Below are positions 7,844 through 15,691 of a stretch of DNA of 64,000 nucleotides, piece by piece (positions within the stretch are counted from its first letter, which is position 1; each line of letters opens with the position of its first letter). Source of the stretch: Microvirga sp. VF16 (lineage in GTDB: Bacteria; Pseudomonadota; Alphaproteobacteria; Rhizobiales; Beijerinckiaceae); assembly GCF_016864375.1 (NCBI RefSeq), contig NZ_CP069354.1, forward strand, positions 4,919,501-4,983,500. Reading direction: 5' to 3'. A program made the position numbers and the translations under genes. The notes beneath the pieces are model-generated. The model saw nothing but the letters and a program-made list of their open reading frames with translations, did no database searches and was not told the DNA's origin.

Positions 7844-8041
7844 TTGGATGACATCGCAGAGCGCGTTGCCCGTGCCATTGCTGGCCACCGAGGGCTTGGG
7901 GTTTTAATCTGGAGCGCCAACCGCCCGGCAATTTCACGAGCCACACGCTGGATGGAGCGCGGGCAGGCTCTGGAGGTGGCCAAGGCAGTGAAGATGCCGA
8001 TCATCTACTTGGACAGCGGCATTGCCCGGACAGAGACGTAA
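7844..8041 (+). CDS. doubtful small ORF
   Basis: 65 residues beginning at TTG (LDDIAERVARAIAGH...) and ending DSGIARTET. The first helix looks protein-like, but only a TTG start is available and there is no ribosome site. It could be the remnant of a larger gene or chance. Confidence 0.25.
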   Translation: MDDIAERVARAIAGHRGLGVLIWSANRPAISRATRWMERGQALEVAKAVKMPIIYLDSGIARTET

Positions 8042-8089
8042 TCTCGCAAAAAGCGCCTTGATGGAACGTTGGAAACAACCGAGCCGGCG

Positions 8090-8119
8090 CAGAAAAAGAA
8101 CCCGGCCTTGCGCCGGGTT
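8090..8119 (-). terminator. rho-independent terminator for the minus-strand gene at 8201-8407
   Basis: AACCCGGC (8099-8106), loop CTTGC, GCCGGGTT (8112-8119): a perfect 8-bp GC-rich stem. Read on the minus strand it is followed at once by CTTTTTCT, so it is well placed about 80 bp after the stop of the membrane-protein gene. Confidence 0.75.
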
Positions 8120-8200
8120 CGTGTCCATATGGGACAGTCACGAGCATCAAAACGGCTGCTGAATAACGCCTGATGCGATGGTCCCGTTCCTTGGGTCTGC

Positions 8201-8407
8201 TTATACGCTCCTGCCGCGCCGCGAGTAATACCAGATGGCGGCGATAACGATGATGATTAGCAGGATCACCCACCAGTAGTCCATGATCCCGCCACTGGCT
8301 GCCCCAGCATCGCCGGCTGGAGGACTGGGAGCCGCAGGCGGGGTCTGTGCCCAGACAGGCGAGACAGCCAGAAAGATGAAGCCCATCAGTGCTGCGAGTT
8401 TGCTCAT
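8201..8407 (-). CDS. small exported/membrane protein with a C-terminal anchor
   Basis: 68 residues: a signal peptide (MSKLAALMGFIFLAVSPVWAQ), a proline/alanine/glycine linker (about 22-38), one transmembrane helix (WWVILLIIIVIAAIWYY) and a short RRGR tail. It should sit in the inner membrane with the linker outside. The ATG at 8407 has CGGAGA upstream. No named family is recognised. Confidence 0.65.
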   Translation of the reverse strand: MSKLAALMGFIFLAVSPVWAQTPPAAPSPPAGDAGAASGGIMDYWWVILLIIIVIAAIWYYSRRGRSV

Positions 8408-8707
8408 GGATATCTCCGTTGGAGGAGGACCAGTGCAACCATCGCCATGCATTACCAGCCGGCCCTGTCAGGGAACGCATCGAGGCAGGGCATGTTCCTA
8501 TGCAAGCCAACTCGCAGCGCGTAATGCGCATGCCTCGGTGGAATTGGATGCTCATGACAAAACGGCACCCGCGCACGCGGCTTTTGGATACTTAACACCA
8601 TTGCGCGCAAAAATGCGGGGGTTTTGAAGCTGGAGGGCGGCGAGGATAACATGGCTCAGCTCCTGGCCGATGCTTGGGCTGGCCCACACTGAGAGGAGAT
8701 AACGGCC
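8408..8707. other. divergent intergenic region
   Basis: Three hundred bases between the divergent genes starting at 8407 (minus) and 8708 (plus). No gene supported; presumed to hold both promoters. Confidence 0.4.
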
Positions 8708-8929
8708 ATGAGACCCCTGACAGCCTTCAAGCTTGTTCGCATGGTTCAGGGCGAGCACCGCACCGAAGCCGAGTTCGAGGGAACCGGAGCCGAAGGTGGG
8801 CAGGAGATCACCCTGATCCTGAACAATATCGACGCCCACGATGTCGATCTGCAGGTCGGCGAGCGCTACACGCTGCATATCCAGCCGTTCTACCCTGAGG
8901 ACGGGATTAGCGCCCTGCCTGAGGATTAG
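8708..8929 (+). CDS. conserved hypothetical protein, small
   Basis: 73 residues (MRPLTAFKLVRMVQGEHRTE...HIQPFYPEDGISALPED), alternating beta-like segments (EITLILNNIDAHDVDLQVGERYTLHI) with an acidic tail. A very good AGGAGATAACGGCC lies before the ATG. It looks like a small beta-barrel cytoplasmic protein; no family recognised. Confidence 0.6.
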   Translation: MRPLTAFKLVRMVQGEHRTEAEFEGTGAEGGQEITLILNNIDAHDVDLQVGERYTLHIQPFYPEDGISALPED

Positions 8930-8934
8930 CACCA

Positions 8935-9103
8935 TGAAGTCAGCCTGCGACCCAGCCATGGCCGCGATGGATGCCGCCAACAGTCGCTTCGGTCGCGGCA
9001 CGGTCACCTGACAGCCGCAGGCATCAAGAGGCCATGGGCGCCCAGGTTCGAGCAACGCTCGCCCCGCTACACGACCTGCCTCGACGAGGTGCCTTGTCTT
9101 TAG
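8935..9103 (+). pseudogene. fragment of a UmuC-type DNA polymerase tail (DUF4113)
   Basis: Two frames joined by one lost base near 9005 read PAMAAMDAANSRFGRGTV then LTAAGIKRPWAPRFEQRSP and RYTTCLDEVPCL before TAG 9101-9103. This matches the end pattern of UmuC-like Y-family polymerases (LMAALDAINRRFGRGT ... RRSPRYTTRWDELP; DUF4113). Only about 55 residues remain and the catalytic part is gone. It begins six bases after the preceding gene, which marks an old deletion or recombination junction. Confidence 0.65.
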
Positions 9104-9177
9104 GGCATTTCAGCCCAAGGCAGGCACCACGTCCCCGGCTGGCACTGCTCGAAACCCGCTGACAGATGCCTTAGGCC

Positions 9178-9426
9178 TCAGTGGGACCGCTGCGGAAAGC
9201 TAAGGGCCTCTAAGAACGGGAATTCCAAGAGGATCTCATCCATATCATCCCGCACCTCGATATAAGCCGTCGCCCAATTCACTGGCCGCTCAAACTGAGT
9301 GTTCATCAGGTTCTGAGCCATTGCCCTGGCGACTTCCCAGGCTTGGTCCGGATCCCGGAGGTCCTGTCCATCCGGATCGTTCAAGGCGTCCGTTCCGATA
9401 TGGACGTTGAAGAAGTATCGCGGCAT
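9178..9426 (-). CDS. DUF6894 family protein
   Basis: 82 residues, opening MPRYFFNVHIGTDALNDPDGQDLRDPDQAW and continuing with an amphipathic helix and a beta strand (TAYIEVRDDMDEILLEFPF). The RYFFN...D.DG..L.D...A pattern is typical of these small proteins, which are strongly expanded in Methylobacteriaceae and Bradyrhizobiaceae; no function is known. A paralogue lies at 58753-58983. Confidence 0.85.
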   Translation of the reverse strand: MPRYFFNVHIGTDALNDPDGQDLRDPDQAWEVARAMAQNLMNTQFERPVNWATAYIEVRDDMDEILLEFPFLEALSFPQRSH

Positions 9427-9443
9427 GATGGCTCCTGGATTAC

Positions 9444-9827
9444 CTAGCTCGGGTTTTCCGGCTGACTTGCTGGAAGCTCAAGGTGTTTGCTTAAGACATT
9501 TACGATCCTCGCCACCTCATCTCGCGGGATCGCAAAGGCAACAGGTCCATACAAAGGATGGTCGAATGCCAGAAGCGAGCCATCGATATGGGCCACTTGA
9601 ATATGCCAAGTTGGCTTGAGGATAGTCTCAACGGTTTTGCCATCGAGGGGCTGCTTCTGAATCCCCTCGACCATACGCGCCCTGGCTTGCCCGAGCAGCC
9701 TGATGACCTTTGTGAGTTGTTCAAGGTCAAAGGTGACGGGCTCGGACAGACCCGCGACAGGACCAATCTCGATAGTCACGAAGTGACGGTCATCCGCAAC
9801 CCGAACACCGACCCGCGCCTCAGCCAT
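9444..9827 (-). CDS. conserved hypothetical protein
   Basis: 127 residues: an N-terminal beta-rich part (VGVRVADDRHFVTIEIGPVAGLSEPVTFDLEQLTKVIRLLG), then TWHIQVAHIDGSLLAFDHPLYGPVAFAIPRDEVARIVNVL. The last part resembles a small sensor or binding module but matches nothing I can name. It lies 17 bp upstream of the DUF6894 gene on the same strand, so the two probably form an operon. Confidence 0.6.
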   Translation of the reverse strand: MAEARVGVRVADDRHFVTIEIGPVAGLSEPVTFDLEQLTKVIRLLGQARARMVEGIQKQPLDGKTVETILKPTWHIQVAHIDGSLLAFDHPLYGPVAFAIPRDEVARIVNVLSKHLELPASQPENPS

Positions 9828-10101
9828 GACGAGGTCTCCATGCTTACTGGCAGCCTGTTAGAGGGCAGCTCTTGGTTCAACCGAACACCGCCCGAATAGG
9901 TCCATGCTTGTGCGCGTGCCCATGCCTCAAGGAAGGCGTGCCTGTGGACCACACCATGCCCTCAGCCGGCGCTCATCCGCCTCGCGCGGGCATGCGAAGA
10001 TTGTCCGGAGAGTCATGAGAATGCTTTATCCCTCTATGGAACCCGTAAGCTTGGCTCTCTCTTAGTTACCTAGGGGCCGAAATGTTAAATGAGAGTGCTC
10101 C

Positions 10102-10443
10102 ATGCCGCTCCGTCACGCCCCTGTTGTTGAATGGCCCACGACGCTTGTTCCCCTGCTGCAAGACGTGCAGATCGCCCCCGGCAGCGATGGCAAGCCTGTC
10201 TGCTGGGTCGATGTCGATGTGGATGCTCAAACCCTGCTGGCCATCCATGAGTTCGAGGCGCACCTGCGCCACCGCCCGGTCCAGCTCAGGTTGGCCGTGA
10301 TCAGCGATTGCGTGACGGGCGAGATGAACCCATCGGTCGGCCTGGGCGCTCCGTCTGACCGGGCCCGCCACATCGCGAAGGTGCGCCTCAGCTTTCACGA
10401 CCTTCAGGGCGGTGAGTGTGTTGAGGCGGCAGAGAGCGAGTGA
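10102..10443 (+). CDS. conserved hypothetical protein
   Basis: 113 residues (MPLRHAPVVEWPTTLVPLLQ...GGECVEAAESE) of mixed alpha/beta character with an acidic strand (VCWVDVDVDAQTLLAIHEFEAHLRHRPVQLRLAV). Codon composition matches the neighbourhood. GAGAGTG lies about 12 bp before the ATG. No family recognised. Confidence 0.5.
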   Translation: MPLRHAPVVEWPTTLVPLLQDVQIAPGSDGKPVCWVDVDVDAQTLLAIHEFEAHLRHRPVQLRLAVISDCVTGEMNPSVGLGAPSDRARHIAKVRLSFHDLQGGECVEAAESE

Positions 10444-10537
10444 GACCGTGAATTGCACGTAAACGCATTTATTGAAAAGCGAACCCCGGCCTCCTTTGGC
10501 CGTTGGTAGGCGAGGAACTCCATCGGAGGCATGAGTG

Positions 10538-10696
10538 ATGTATGCGTTCCGCTCCGACAAGGCGGCCGAGTATCGCCATCAGGCTGAGAAGATCCGCATT
10601 CTTGCCGAGCAGGTCTCGCTCCTCGAAGCCAAGTTTCACCTGTTCGAGGCGGCCCAGCACCTGGAGGAGTTGGCGGCGGACGAGGATCGCCGATAG
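10538..10696 (+). CDS. 52-residue coiled-coil protein
   Basis: MYAFRSDKAAEYRHQAEKIR, then a continuous charged helix (ILAEQVSLLEAKFHLFEAAQHLEELAADEDRR) with leucine heptads. GGAGG lies upstream of the ATG at 10538. It stops 12 bp before the left end of the IS6 element. Resembles the short helical proteins common in this order; function unknown. Confidence 0.6.
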   Translation: MYAFRSDKAAEYRHQAEKIRILAEQVSLLEAKFHLFEAAQHLEELAADEDRR

Positions 10697-10708
10697 GTCG
10701 CCTCAACT

Positions 10709-11519
10709 GGCTTTCTTGCAGTAACTGCCATAGGGCACAATGCATCCATCGGAAGGCCCTCATCAGGTGGCAATACCGAAGAGCTGGTTCACGAGACGGA
10801 TTTCGCCTGTCGCACCAGACTCCGGCAGCATGCAGTGGCCGCGGCGGATCATCCGCATGACCACAAAAACCTTTGATAGTGGCGTAGGCTGTTTTCATGC
10901 TCTGGAAGCCGCGCGTCGGCCGGATCATACGCTTGAGCGCGCCGTGATTCGCTTCGATGATATTGTTGAGATATTTAGTGGTCCGGTGCTCGAAATCTTT
11001 CGACAACAGCCCTTCGCTTTGTAAGCGTCGGATGGTCTTCGGATAAAAGGCCAGTCTATTGGTCGTGATCGAGGATGGAGGATAGTCGCTCATCAGCTTG
11101 AGGGCTCTGCGCAAGAAACGATAAGCGGCTCGGGTGTTCCGGCGGTTGGAGAGCATGAAGTCGATCAGCTGCCCGTGCTTGTCGACCGCCCGAAACAGAT
11201 ACTTTCAGGCCCTCCGACCCGCACGTACGTCTCATCCACACGCCACAAGCCGGAACGGGAACCCTGATGCTGCCGAATCCGCTTCTCGATTTCCGGCGCG
11301 TAGCGCTGAACCCAACGAAAGATCGTAGATGGATCGACCTCGACACCACGCTCCCGCATCATCTCGGCGAGATCGCGATAGCTGTACCGTATTTGCAGTA
11401 CCAGCGAACGCACAGCAGGATGATCTCAGCCGGAAAGCGACGGCGCTTGAACAGGGACAACAGGGCGGCTCCTCAGATGGCCGTCCCTCGTTATAACGCC
11501 AAGGTTAATGCAACGGAGC
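10709..11519 (-). mobile_element. IS6 family element, decayed
   Basis: Bounded by imperfect inverted repeats: GGCTTTCTTGCAGTAAC at the left and, read from the right, GCTCCGTTGCATTAAC; these share GCT...TTGCA.TAAC and resemble IS6/IS26 ends. The 8-bp flanks differ (CCTCAACT versus TGTTTTGG), so no target duplication survives. It interrupts the gene whose tail follows at 11524. Confidence 0.75.
10763..11460 (-). pseudogene. IS6 family transposase with at least three frameshifts
   Basis: Pieces in order: LFKRRRFPAEIILLCVRWYCKYG (from a TTG near 11460), frame change, YRDLAEMMRERGVEVDPSTIF, RWVQRYAPEIEKRIRQHQG and WRVDETYVRVGG, frame change near 11205, then FMLSNRRNTRAAYRFLRRAL to RPTRGFQSMKTAYATIKG, frame change near 10875, and MRMIRRGHCMLPESG to TGA at 10763-10765. 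The DET residue of the first catalytic Asp is present (VDETYV). It cannot give a functional protein. Confidence 0.8.
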
Positions 11520-11523
11520 TGTT

Positions 11524-11670
11524 TTGGCGGCCCCGCCGATCGCCCCCGCGCCCTCCAATGCGAAGCATATCGTCTCCAATGGGGCCGGCGGCTACGTCCT
11601 GCCCGATGGCACGACGGCGGCAGGAGACGGGACGGGCGGCGTGACCCTGCCGAACGGCACGCGGTGCACG
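11524..11670 (+). pseudogene. 3' part of an IS-interrupted gene, first copy (fused at the repeat junction)
   Basis: Reads LAAPPIAPAPSNAKHIVSNG, GAGGYVLPDGTTAAGDGTGG and VTLPNGTRCT, then runs into the second repeat unit. It is the truncated duplicate of the gene tail at 12148-12330. Confidence 0.55.
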
Positions 11671-12084
11671 AAGGCCAGTCTATTGGTCGTGATCGAGGAT
11701 GGAGGATAGTCGCTCATCAGCTTGAGGGCTCTGCGCAAGAAACGATAAGCGGCTCGGGTGTTCCGGCGGTTGGAGAGCATGAAGTCGATCAGCTGCCCGT
11801 GCTTGTCGACCGCCCGAAACAGATACTTTCAGGCCCTCCGACCCGCACGTACGTCTCATCCACACGCCACAAGCCGGAACGGGAACCCTGATGCTGCCGA
11901 ATCCGCTTCTCGATTTCCGGCGCGTAGCGCTGAACCCAACGAAAGATCGTAGATGGATCGACCTCGACACCACGCTCCCGCATCATCTCGGCGAGATCGC
12001 GATAGCTGTACCGTATTTGCAGTACCAGCGAACGCACAGCAGGATGATCTCAGCCGGAAAGCGACGGCGCTTGAACAGGGACAA
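11671..12084 (-). pseudogene. second, truncated copy of the IS6 transposase 5' half
   Basis: Repeats the N-terminal and DDE-start portion of the transposase. At 11671 the frame runs into the tail of the first repeat unit instead of the catalytic C-terminus, giving the chimeric end SSITTNRLAFVHRVPFG. Non-functional. Confidence 0.8.
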
Positions 12085-12147
12085 CAGGGCGGCTCCTCAG
12101 ATGGCCGTCCCTCGTTATAACGCCAAGGTTAATGCAACGGAGCTGTT

Positions 12148-12330
12148 TTGGCGGCCCCGCCGATCGCCCCCGCGCCCTCCAATGCGAAGCATATCGTCTC
12201 CAATGGGGCCGGCGGCTACGTCCTGCCCGATGGCACGACGGCGGCAGGAGACGGGACGGGCGGCGTGACCCTGCCGAACGGCACGCGGTGCACGTCGGAC
12301 GGTGCACGGGGCTATCTGTGTCCAAGATGA
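12148..12330 (+). pseudogene. 3' part of a gene interrupted by the IS6 element
   Basis: About 60 residues (LAAPPIAPAPSNAKHIVSNG ... TLPNGTRCTSDGARGYLCPR). Two cysteines near the end and glycine/threonine-rich turns suggest a small secreted protein whose signal-peptide half is missing beyond the IS. No ribosome site precedes the remnant. Family not recognised. Confidence 0.5.
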
Positions 12331-12494
12331 GGCAATGTCAGGACGGCCACAACGGGCGCATGCCCCCAGGAGTTCGCCGTCAGGTGGAACCTAAGGCGCA
12401 CGGCCCCAAGCGTATCTGCGGCTATCCTTTGCTTGACCCGAGAGCAGATCCGACGAGGGATTATTGCGATGGAGAAAGCAGTAACCCACGCTGG

Positions 12495-12785
12495 TTAAGG
12501 ATTTGGGGTGGTAAGCGCGCTGCGAGTCGAACCCAGGGCCCTCTGGTCAGAGGTCAGCGCGCCTTCCGCCCACGAGCTAACGGGGTTGCTGAAGAAAGTA
12601 TCCTCGGCGGCCAGATCTGCGATCAGCTGCGCAAGCCCTGGCGCAGCTGATCGCAGATCTGGCCGCTCGTCCTTGGTTAGTTGCCCAATCGGGGCACTCC
12701 AGCGCCGATCGGACATGGGGTTCTCGACCTCAGCCGTCTGCAGCAGGGGCCCGTTCTCATCCCAGCTCACCGTCAGCTTTGGCAT
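12495..12785 (-). CDS. hypothetical protein, C-terminus possibly rearranged
   Basis: 96 residues starting MPKLTVSWDENGPLLQTAEV with a good AGGAG before the ATG at 12785. The first 45 residues look like a normal small beta-rich protein. A perfect 25-bp inverted repeat (12608-12665) lies inside the reading frame and the last 30 residues are low-quality, so the original C-terminus may have been replaced by an inverted duplication. No family recognised. Confidence 0.45.
   Translation of the reverse strand: MPKLTVSWDENGPLLQTAEVENPMSDRRWSAPIGQLTKDERPDLRSAAPGLAQLIADLAAEDTFFSNPVSSWAEGALTSDQRALGSTRSALTTPNP
12608..12665. repeat. perfect 25-bp inverted repeat with 8-bp spacer
   Basis: The left arm 12608-12632 begins CGGCCAGATCTGCGATCAGC. 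The right arm 12641-12665 is its exact reverse complement. The spacer is AAGCCCTG. Such a long perfect palindrome inside an ORF is not expected by chance; transcripts from either strand would form a very stable hairpin. Confidence 0.9.
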
Positions 12786-12993
12786 AGGACAGCTCCTGAA
12801 GTCGTTGGTCCTCGCAGCCAGTTGCCAAGAATACCCGATCTGGCTGCAGGCGCGAACTGCTCCGTGCCACCTCGACCGGCCGGTGCGGCTATGGCGGTCT
12901 TCGTTGGATTGGCACTTGAGCGTTCAAGTTGCTCAAGCAGATTCGCATTCATGGCATGAGTTCCGAAATGGGGATGACGGACGTGCGAGGCGG

Positions 12994-14271
12994 TCATGAC
13001 AGGCTCTGGCCAATAGCCGCTGAAGCAGCCAGTGCGCGCCGGTCGTCGCCCCAGCGGCCAACCACCTGGACGCCGACTGGCATTCCCGTGGGCCCGGTCA
13101 AACCCGGCACGGAGATGCAAGGCACTCCCAAGGCCGTCCAAATCCGGTTGAAGACAGGATCGCCGGTTGCCCCCAATCCTTCCGGCGCCTCTCCGGGCGC
13201 GCTCGGAGTGAGCAGCACATCAAGCCCGTCCAGCACATCGCTGAAGCCGGCGCGCGCCTCTGCCACCAGCGCCTTGGCGGCATCGTAGTCGTCAGGCGCT
13301 ATAAGCGCGCCATCCTTGAGGAGCTCACGGAGCTTCACGCTGAGGCGATCGGACACGGTCAGCATCTCCGGCGCATGGGACCGCGCCGCCTCGAAGGCCA
13401 TGATCGTCTTCTGTGCCGCCAACAGGCCGCGCCACCGTTCAGGAAGGGCAACCTCGCAGACCTCCAGTCCAGCTGCACGCAGCCGCGCCGCGGCCTCGTC
13501 GAGTGCCGTAGCCGTGGCAGGTTCGGCGGCCTCCCATGCATGGCTTCGGGTCAGGCCGATACGCGGGCGGAACACGTCATTTGCGATGCGCAGGTTTGGA
13601 CGGCCAGCAATGATCGAAGCGAAAAAGGCCGCGTCCTCGATGGTCGTTGCAAAAACCCCAACCGTGTCGAGACTGTCCGCGAATGGGCGCACGCCGGTGC
13701 GGTCGATCAGGCCGAAGGTCGGCTTGTAGCCGGCGCAGCCGCAGAAGCTGGCCGGCCGGATGACCGACCCGGCCGTCTGCGTGCCGAAGGCCAATGGCAC
13801 CATGCCACTGGCTACGGCCGCCGCCGAGCCCGAGGAGGAGCCGCCAGGCGTCCGATCCGGATTGTGCGGATTGCGGGTCTTGCCTGGCTGGAAGTAGGCG
13901 AATTCGGTGGTCACCGTCTTGCCGAGGATCAGCGCGCCCGCGTGCCGCGCCAGAGCCACGCAGGCTGCATCGCGCGGCGGCCGGAATGTCTCATAGAGCG
14001 GCGAACCGTACCCCGTGGGCACATCCGCTGTGTCGATGATGTCCTTGATCCCGATGGGGATCCCCTTTAGGGGACCGGAGCCGAACTGATCCAAGTGCCG
14101 AGCCATGTTCAGTGCGGCGTCCATGTCGAGGTGCTGCCATGCCTGCACCAAGGGCTCGCGCTCACCAATGCGGTCCAGGCAGGCGCGGACCAGAGCCTCA
14201 CTGGTGAGGCTGCCGTCAGCGATGCGTCGCGCGGCTTCAAGGGCAGTGGGACATCCGGTCATTTGCACCAA
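12994..14271 (-). CDS. amidase signature family hydrolase
   Basis: 425 residues. The Ser-cisSer-Lys triad of the family is visible: Lys76 in PIGIKDII, the glycine/serine-rich loop GGSSSGSAAAVASG (cis-Ser about 145) and Ser169 in TAGSVIRPAS. It hydrolyses an amide or is a GatA-like relative; the absence of GatB/GatC neighbours and the pairing with an M20 peptidase argue for amide catabolism rather than tRNA amidation. Its start overlaps the end of the M20 gene by 13 bp, so it is the second gene of a two-gene operon. Substrate cannot be told from sequence. Confidence 0.9.
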   Translation of the reverse strand: MVQMTGCPTALEAARRIADGSLTSEALVRACLDRIGEREPLVQAWQHLDMDAALNMARHLDQFGSGPLKGIPIGIKDIIDTADVPTGYGSPLYETFRPPRDAACVALARHAGALILGKTVTTEFAYFQPGKTRNPHNPDRTPGGSSSGSAAAVASGMVPLAFGTQTAGSVIRPASFCGCAGYKPTFGLIDRTGVRPFADSLDTVGVFATTIEDAAFFASIIAGRPNLRIANDVFRPRIGLTRSHAWEAAEPATATALDEAAARLRAAGLEVCEVALPERWRGLLAAQKTIMAFEAARSHAPEMLTVSDRLSVKLRELLKDGALIAPDDYDAAKALVAEARAGFSDVLDGLDVLLTPSAPGEAPEGLGATGDPVFNRIWTALGVPCISVPGLTGPTGMPVGVQVVGRWGDDRRALAASAAIGQSLS

Positions 14272-15380
14272 TCCTCAATAATCCGGCCATAGGCCTCCAC
14301 GGCCTGGTCGATGCGCGAGATGAGGCAGTACTCGTCCGTCTGGTGCGCTATCGCCGCTTCTCCAGGACCAAGAATGACGGTTGGCAGGTTGCCCATGGCC
14401 GGGGTCAGCGCCGAGGCATCGGTGAAGTAGGTCGCTCCCTGCGGCACGGGCATCGCTCCAAGAAGTGGCGCCATAATCTCGAAGACCCGACGGATCCACG
14501 GGTCGCTGGGATCGGTCCATACGGCTGGCACGTCGATGATTGGCGAGACCTCCATCTCATCGCCCAGAAAGCTCCCGACCATCTCGCGCACGGAGGCGTG
14601 CGCCTGGCCCGGCACAGTGCGGATATCGAGGCTCACTTCGGCACGGTCGGGAACCGAGTTGGTGTTCAATCCGCCATGGAAGGTGCCGATGTTCAACGTC
14701 GGCCCGCCCAAGACCGCGTGTCGCTGCACGTTGAAGTCAAAGTCCGTCAGCCTCACGACCGCATGCGCTGCTTTGATAACTGCGTTGTCCCCTTTCTCCG
14801 GCATGGAGCCGTGCGCAGTCACGCCCCGTGCGACTGCTTTCAGCCACAAGGCCCCCTTATGGCCGATAAGCGGGGTATTGGATGTTGGTTCGGCGACAAT
14901 CAAGGCACCGGCAGCGTCCAGAAGCCCCCTCTGCCGGCACAGATGGTAGGCTCCCTCCGATCCAGTCTCCTCCCCGGCGGTGATGATCAGCACCGCGCCA
15001 GGGCCCTTTTCCAGCGTAGCACGGTGGGCGATGCAGGCTTCGACAAAGGCTGCAACACCGCCCTTCATGTCGCTGGAGCCGCGGCCATAGACCCGGTCGC
15101 CATCGATATCGCCGCCGAACGGATCGACCGACCATGGCTGCGAACCAAGCGGCACCGTGTCCAGATGGCCTGTAAAGGCAAGCGGCAAGGCATCCCGGCC
15201 GCCGAGGCGCGCGATCAGATTGGTGCGTCCTTCCCCGAACGAGATTGCAGTGATGGCAAAGCCATTCGCTTCCAGCCGCTTGGCCACGAGGGCTGCGCAC
15301 TGAGCCTCAGCGCCGGGAGGGTTGACGGTGTTCTGGCGGATCAGCATCTGCGTAAGTGCGACAGCAGGTGAAGTCGTCAT
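14259..15380 (-). CDS. M20 family metallopeptidase (ArgE/DapE-like deacylase)
   Basis: 373 residues. Di-zinc ligands and catalytic residues are in place: His72 and Asp74 in FTGHLDTVP, Asp104 in GRGSSDMKGG, and the Glu137-Glu138 pair in GEETGSEG. The dimerisation domain lies in the middle (LNIGTFHGGLNTNSVPDRAE) and the late His ligand in AHQTDEYC. Family members cleave N-acyl amino acids, N-succinyl-diaminopimelate or small peptides. Together with the overlapping amidase it suggests stepwise breakdown of an amide-capped amino acid compound. The ATG at 15380 follows a purine-rich stretch. Confidence 0.9.
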   Translation of the reverse strand: MTTSPAVALTQMLIRQNTVNPPGAEAQCAALVAKRLEANGFAITAISFGEGRTNLIARLGGRDALPLAFTGHLDTVPLGSQPWSVDPFGGDIDGDRVYGRGSSDMKGGVAAFVEACIAHRATLEKGPGAVLIITAGEETGSEGAYHLCRQRGLLDAAGALIVAEPTSNTPLIGHKGALWLKAVARGVTAHGSMPEKGDNAVIKAAHAVVRLTDFDFNVQRHAVLGGPTLNIGTFHGGLNTNSVPDRAEVSLDIRTVPGQAHASVREMVGSFLGDEMEVSPIIDVPAVWTDPSDPWIRRVFEIMAPLLGAMPVPQGATYFTDASALTPAMGNLPTVILGPGEAAIAHQTDEYCLISRIDQAVEAYGRIIEDWCK

Positions 15381-15691
15381 CGGCCTCGCTTTCTGAGGAG
15401 TTTTGCAAGGACCAACTCACCGGAGGGCGGCTGGTCCTGAAGGGGTACGGGTGGGATGCTAATTCGGTGTCGGCTGCGGCACCAGAGGCACGTGGCTCGG
15501 CGCAGGGCCGTATCCTGCCCCTGCGGATCCGGCCTGTTGGCGCTCTTCACTAGCGTCCGCCTCAGCCAAATGGCAGCCGAGGAGGTCATGAGCTCACCAA
15601 GAGCGATGTCGACTTCCAACTCAACAGATGGTCGCCTGTCACAACCTGGCCATGCAACTCAGAGAAACTCTCCTGGGCGGAGGGAGCCGAT
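15381..15691. other. divergent intergenic region
   Basis: Separates the M20/amidase operon (minus) from the PhoD-like gene (plus). Open frames here are short and incoherent. GCGGAGGGAGCC just before 15692 serves as ribosome site of the phosphatase; nothing else is recognised. Confidence 0.4.

Larger units (their letters stand above)
11047..12294. repeat. tandem duplication of 624 bp (two copies)
   Basis: Copy 1 is 11047-11670 and copy 2 is 11671-12294. Every open frame in the first recurs exactly 624 bp later with the same protein. Each unit holds the 5' half of the IS6 transposase, the IS right end and about 150 bp of the interrupted host gene. The units share the same frameshift, so duplication followed transposase decay. 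The lack of differences suggests it is recent. Confidence 0.9.

Noticed and set aside
11047..12294. CRISPR-like or phage-like repeat array
   Set aside because: Only two units of 624 bp with IS content and no spacers; this is a tandem duplication.
12505..12590. tRNA-like stretch on the minus strand (GGTTCGACTC T-loop-like motif followed by TTACCA)
   Set aside because: A T-loop-like motif and ACCA end are visible, but no 7-bp acceptor stem, D-arm or 7-base anticodon loop can be folded. The only good pairings are CTCTG/CAGAG with a 2-base loop and GCGCGCTG/CAGCGCGC. At most a tRNA relic.
14343..15371. 342-residue plus-strand frame opposite the M20 peptidase
   Set aside because: It is antisense to a protein with all catalytic motifs and lacks coherent composition. 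GC-rich codons keep opposite frames open.
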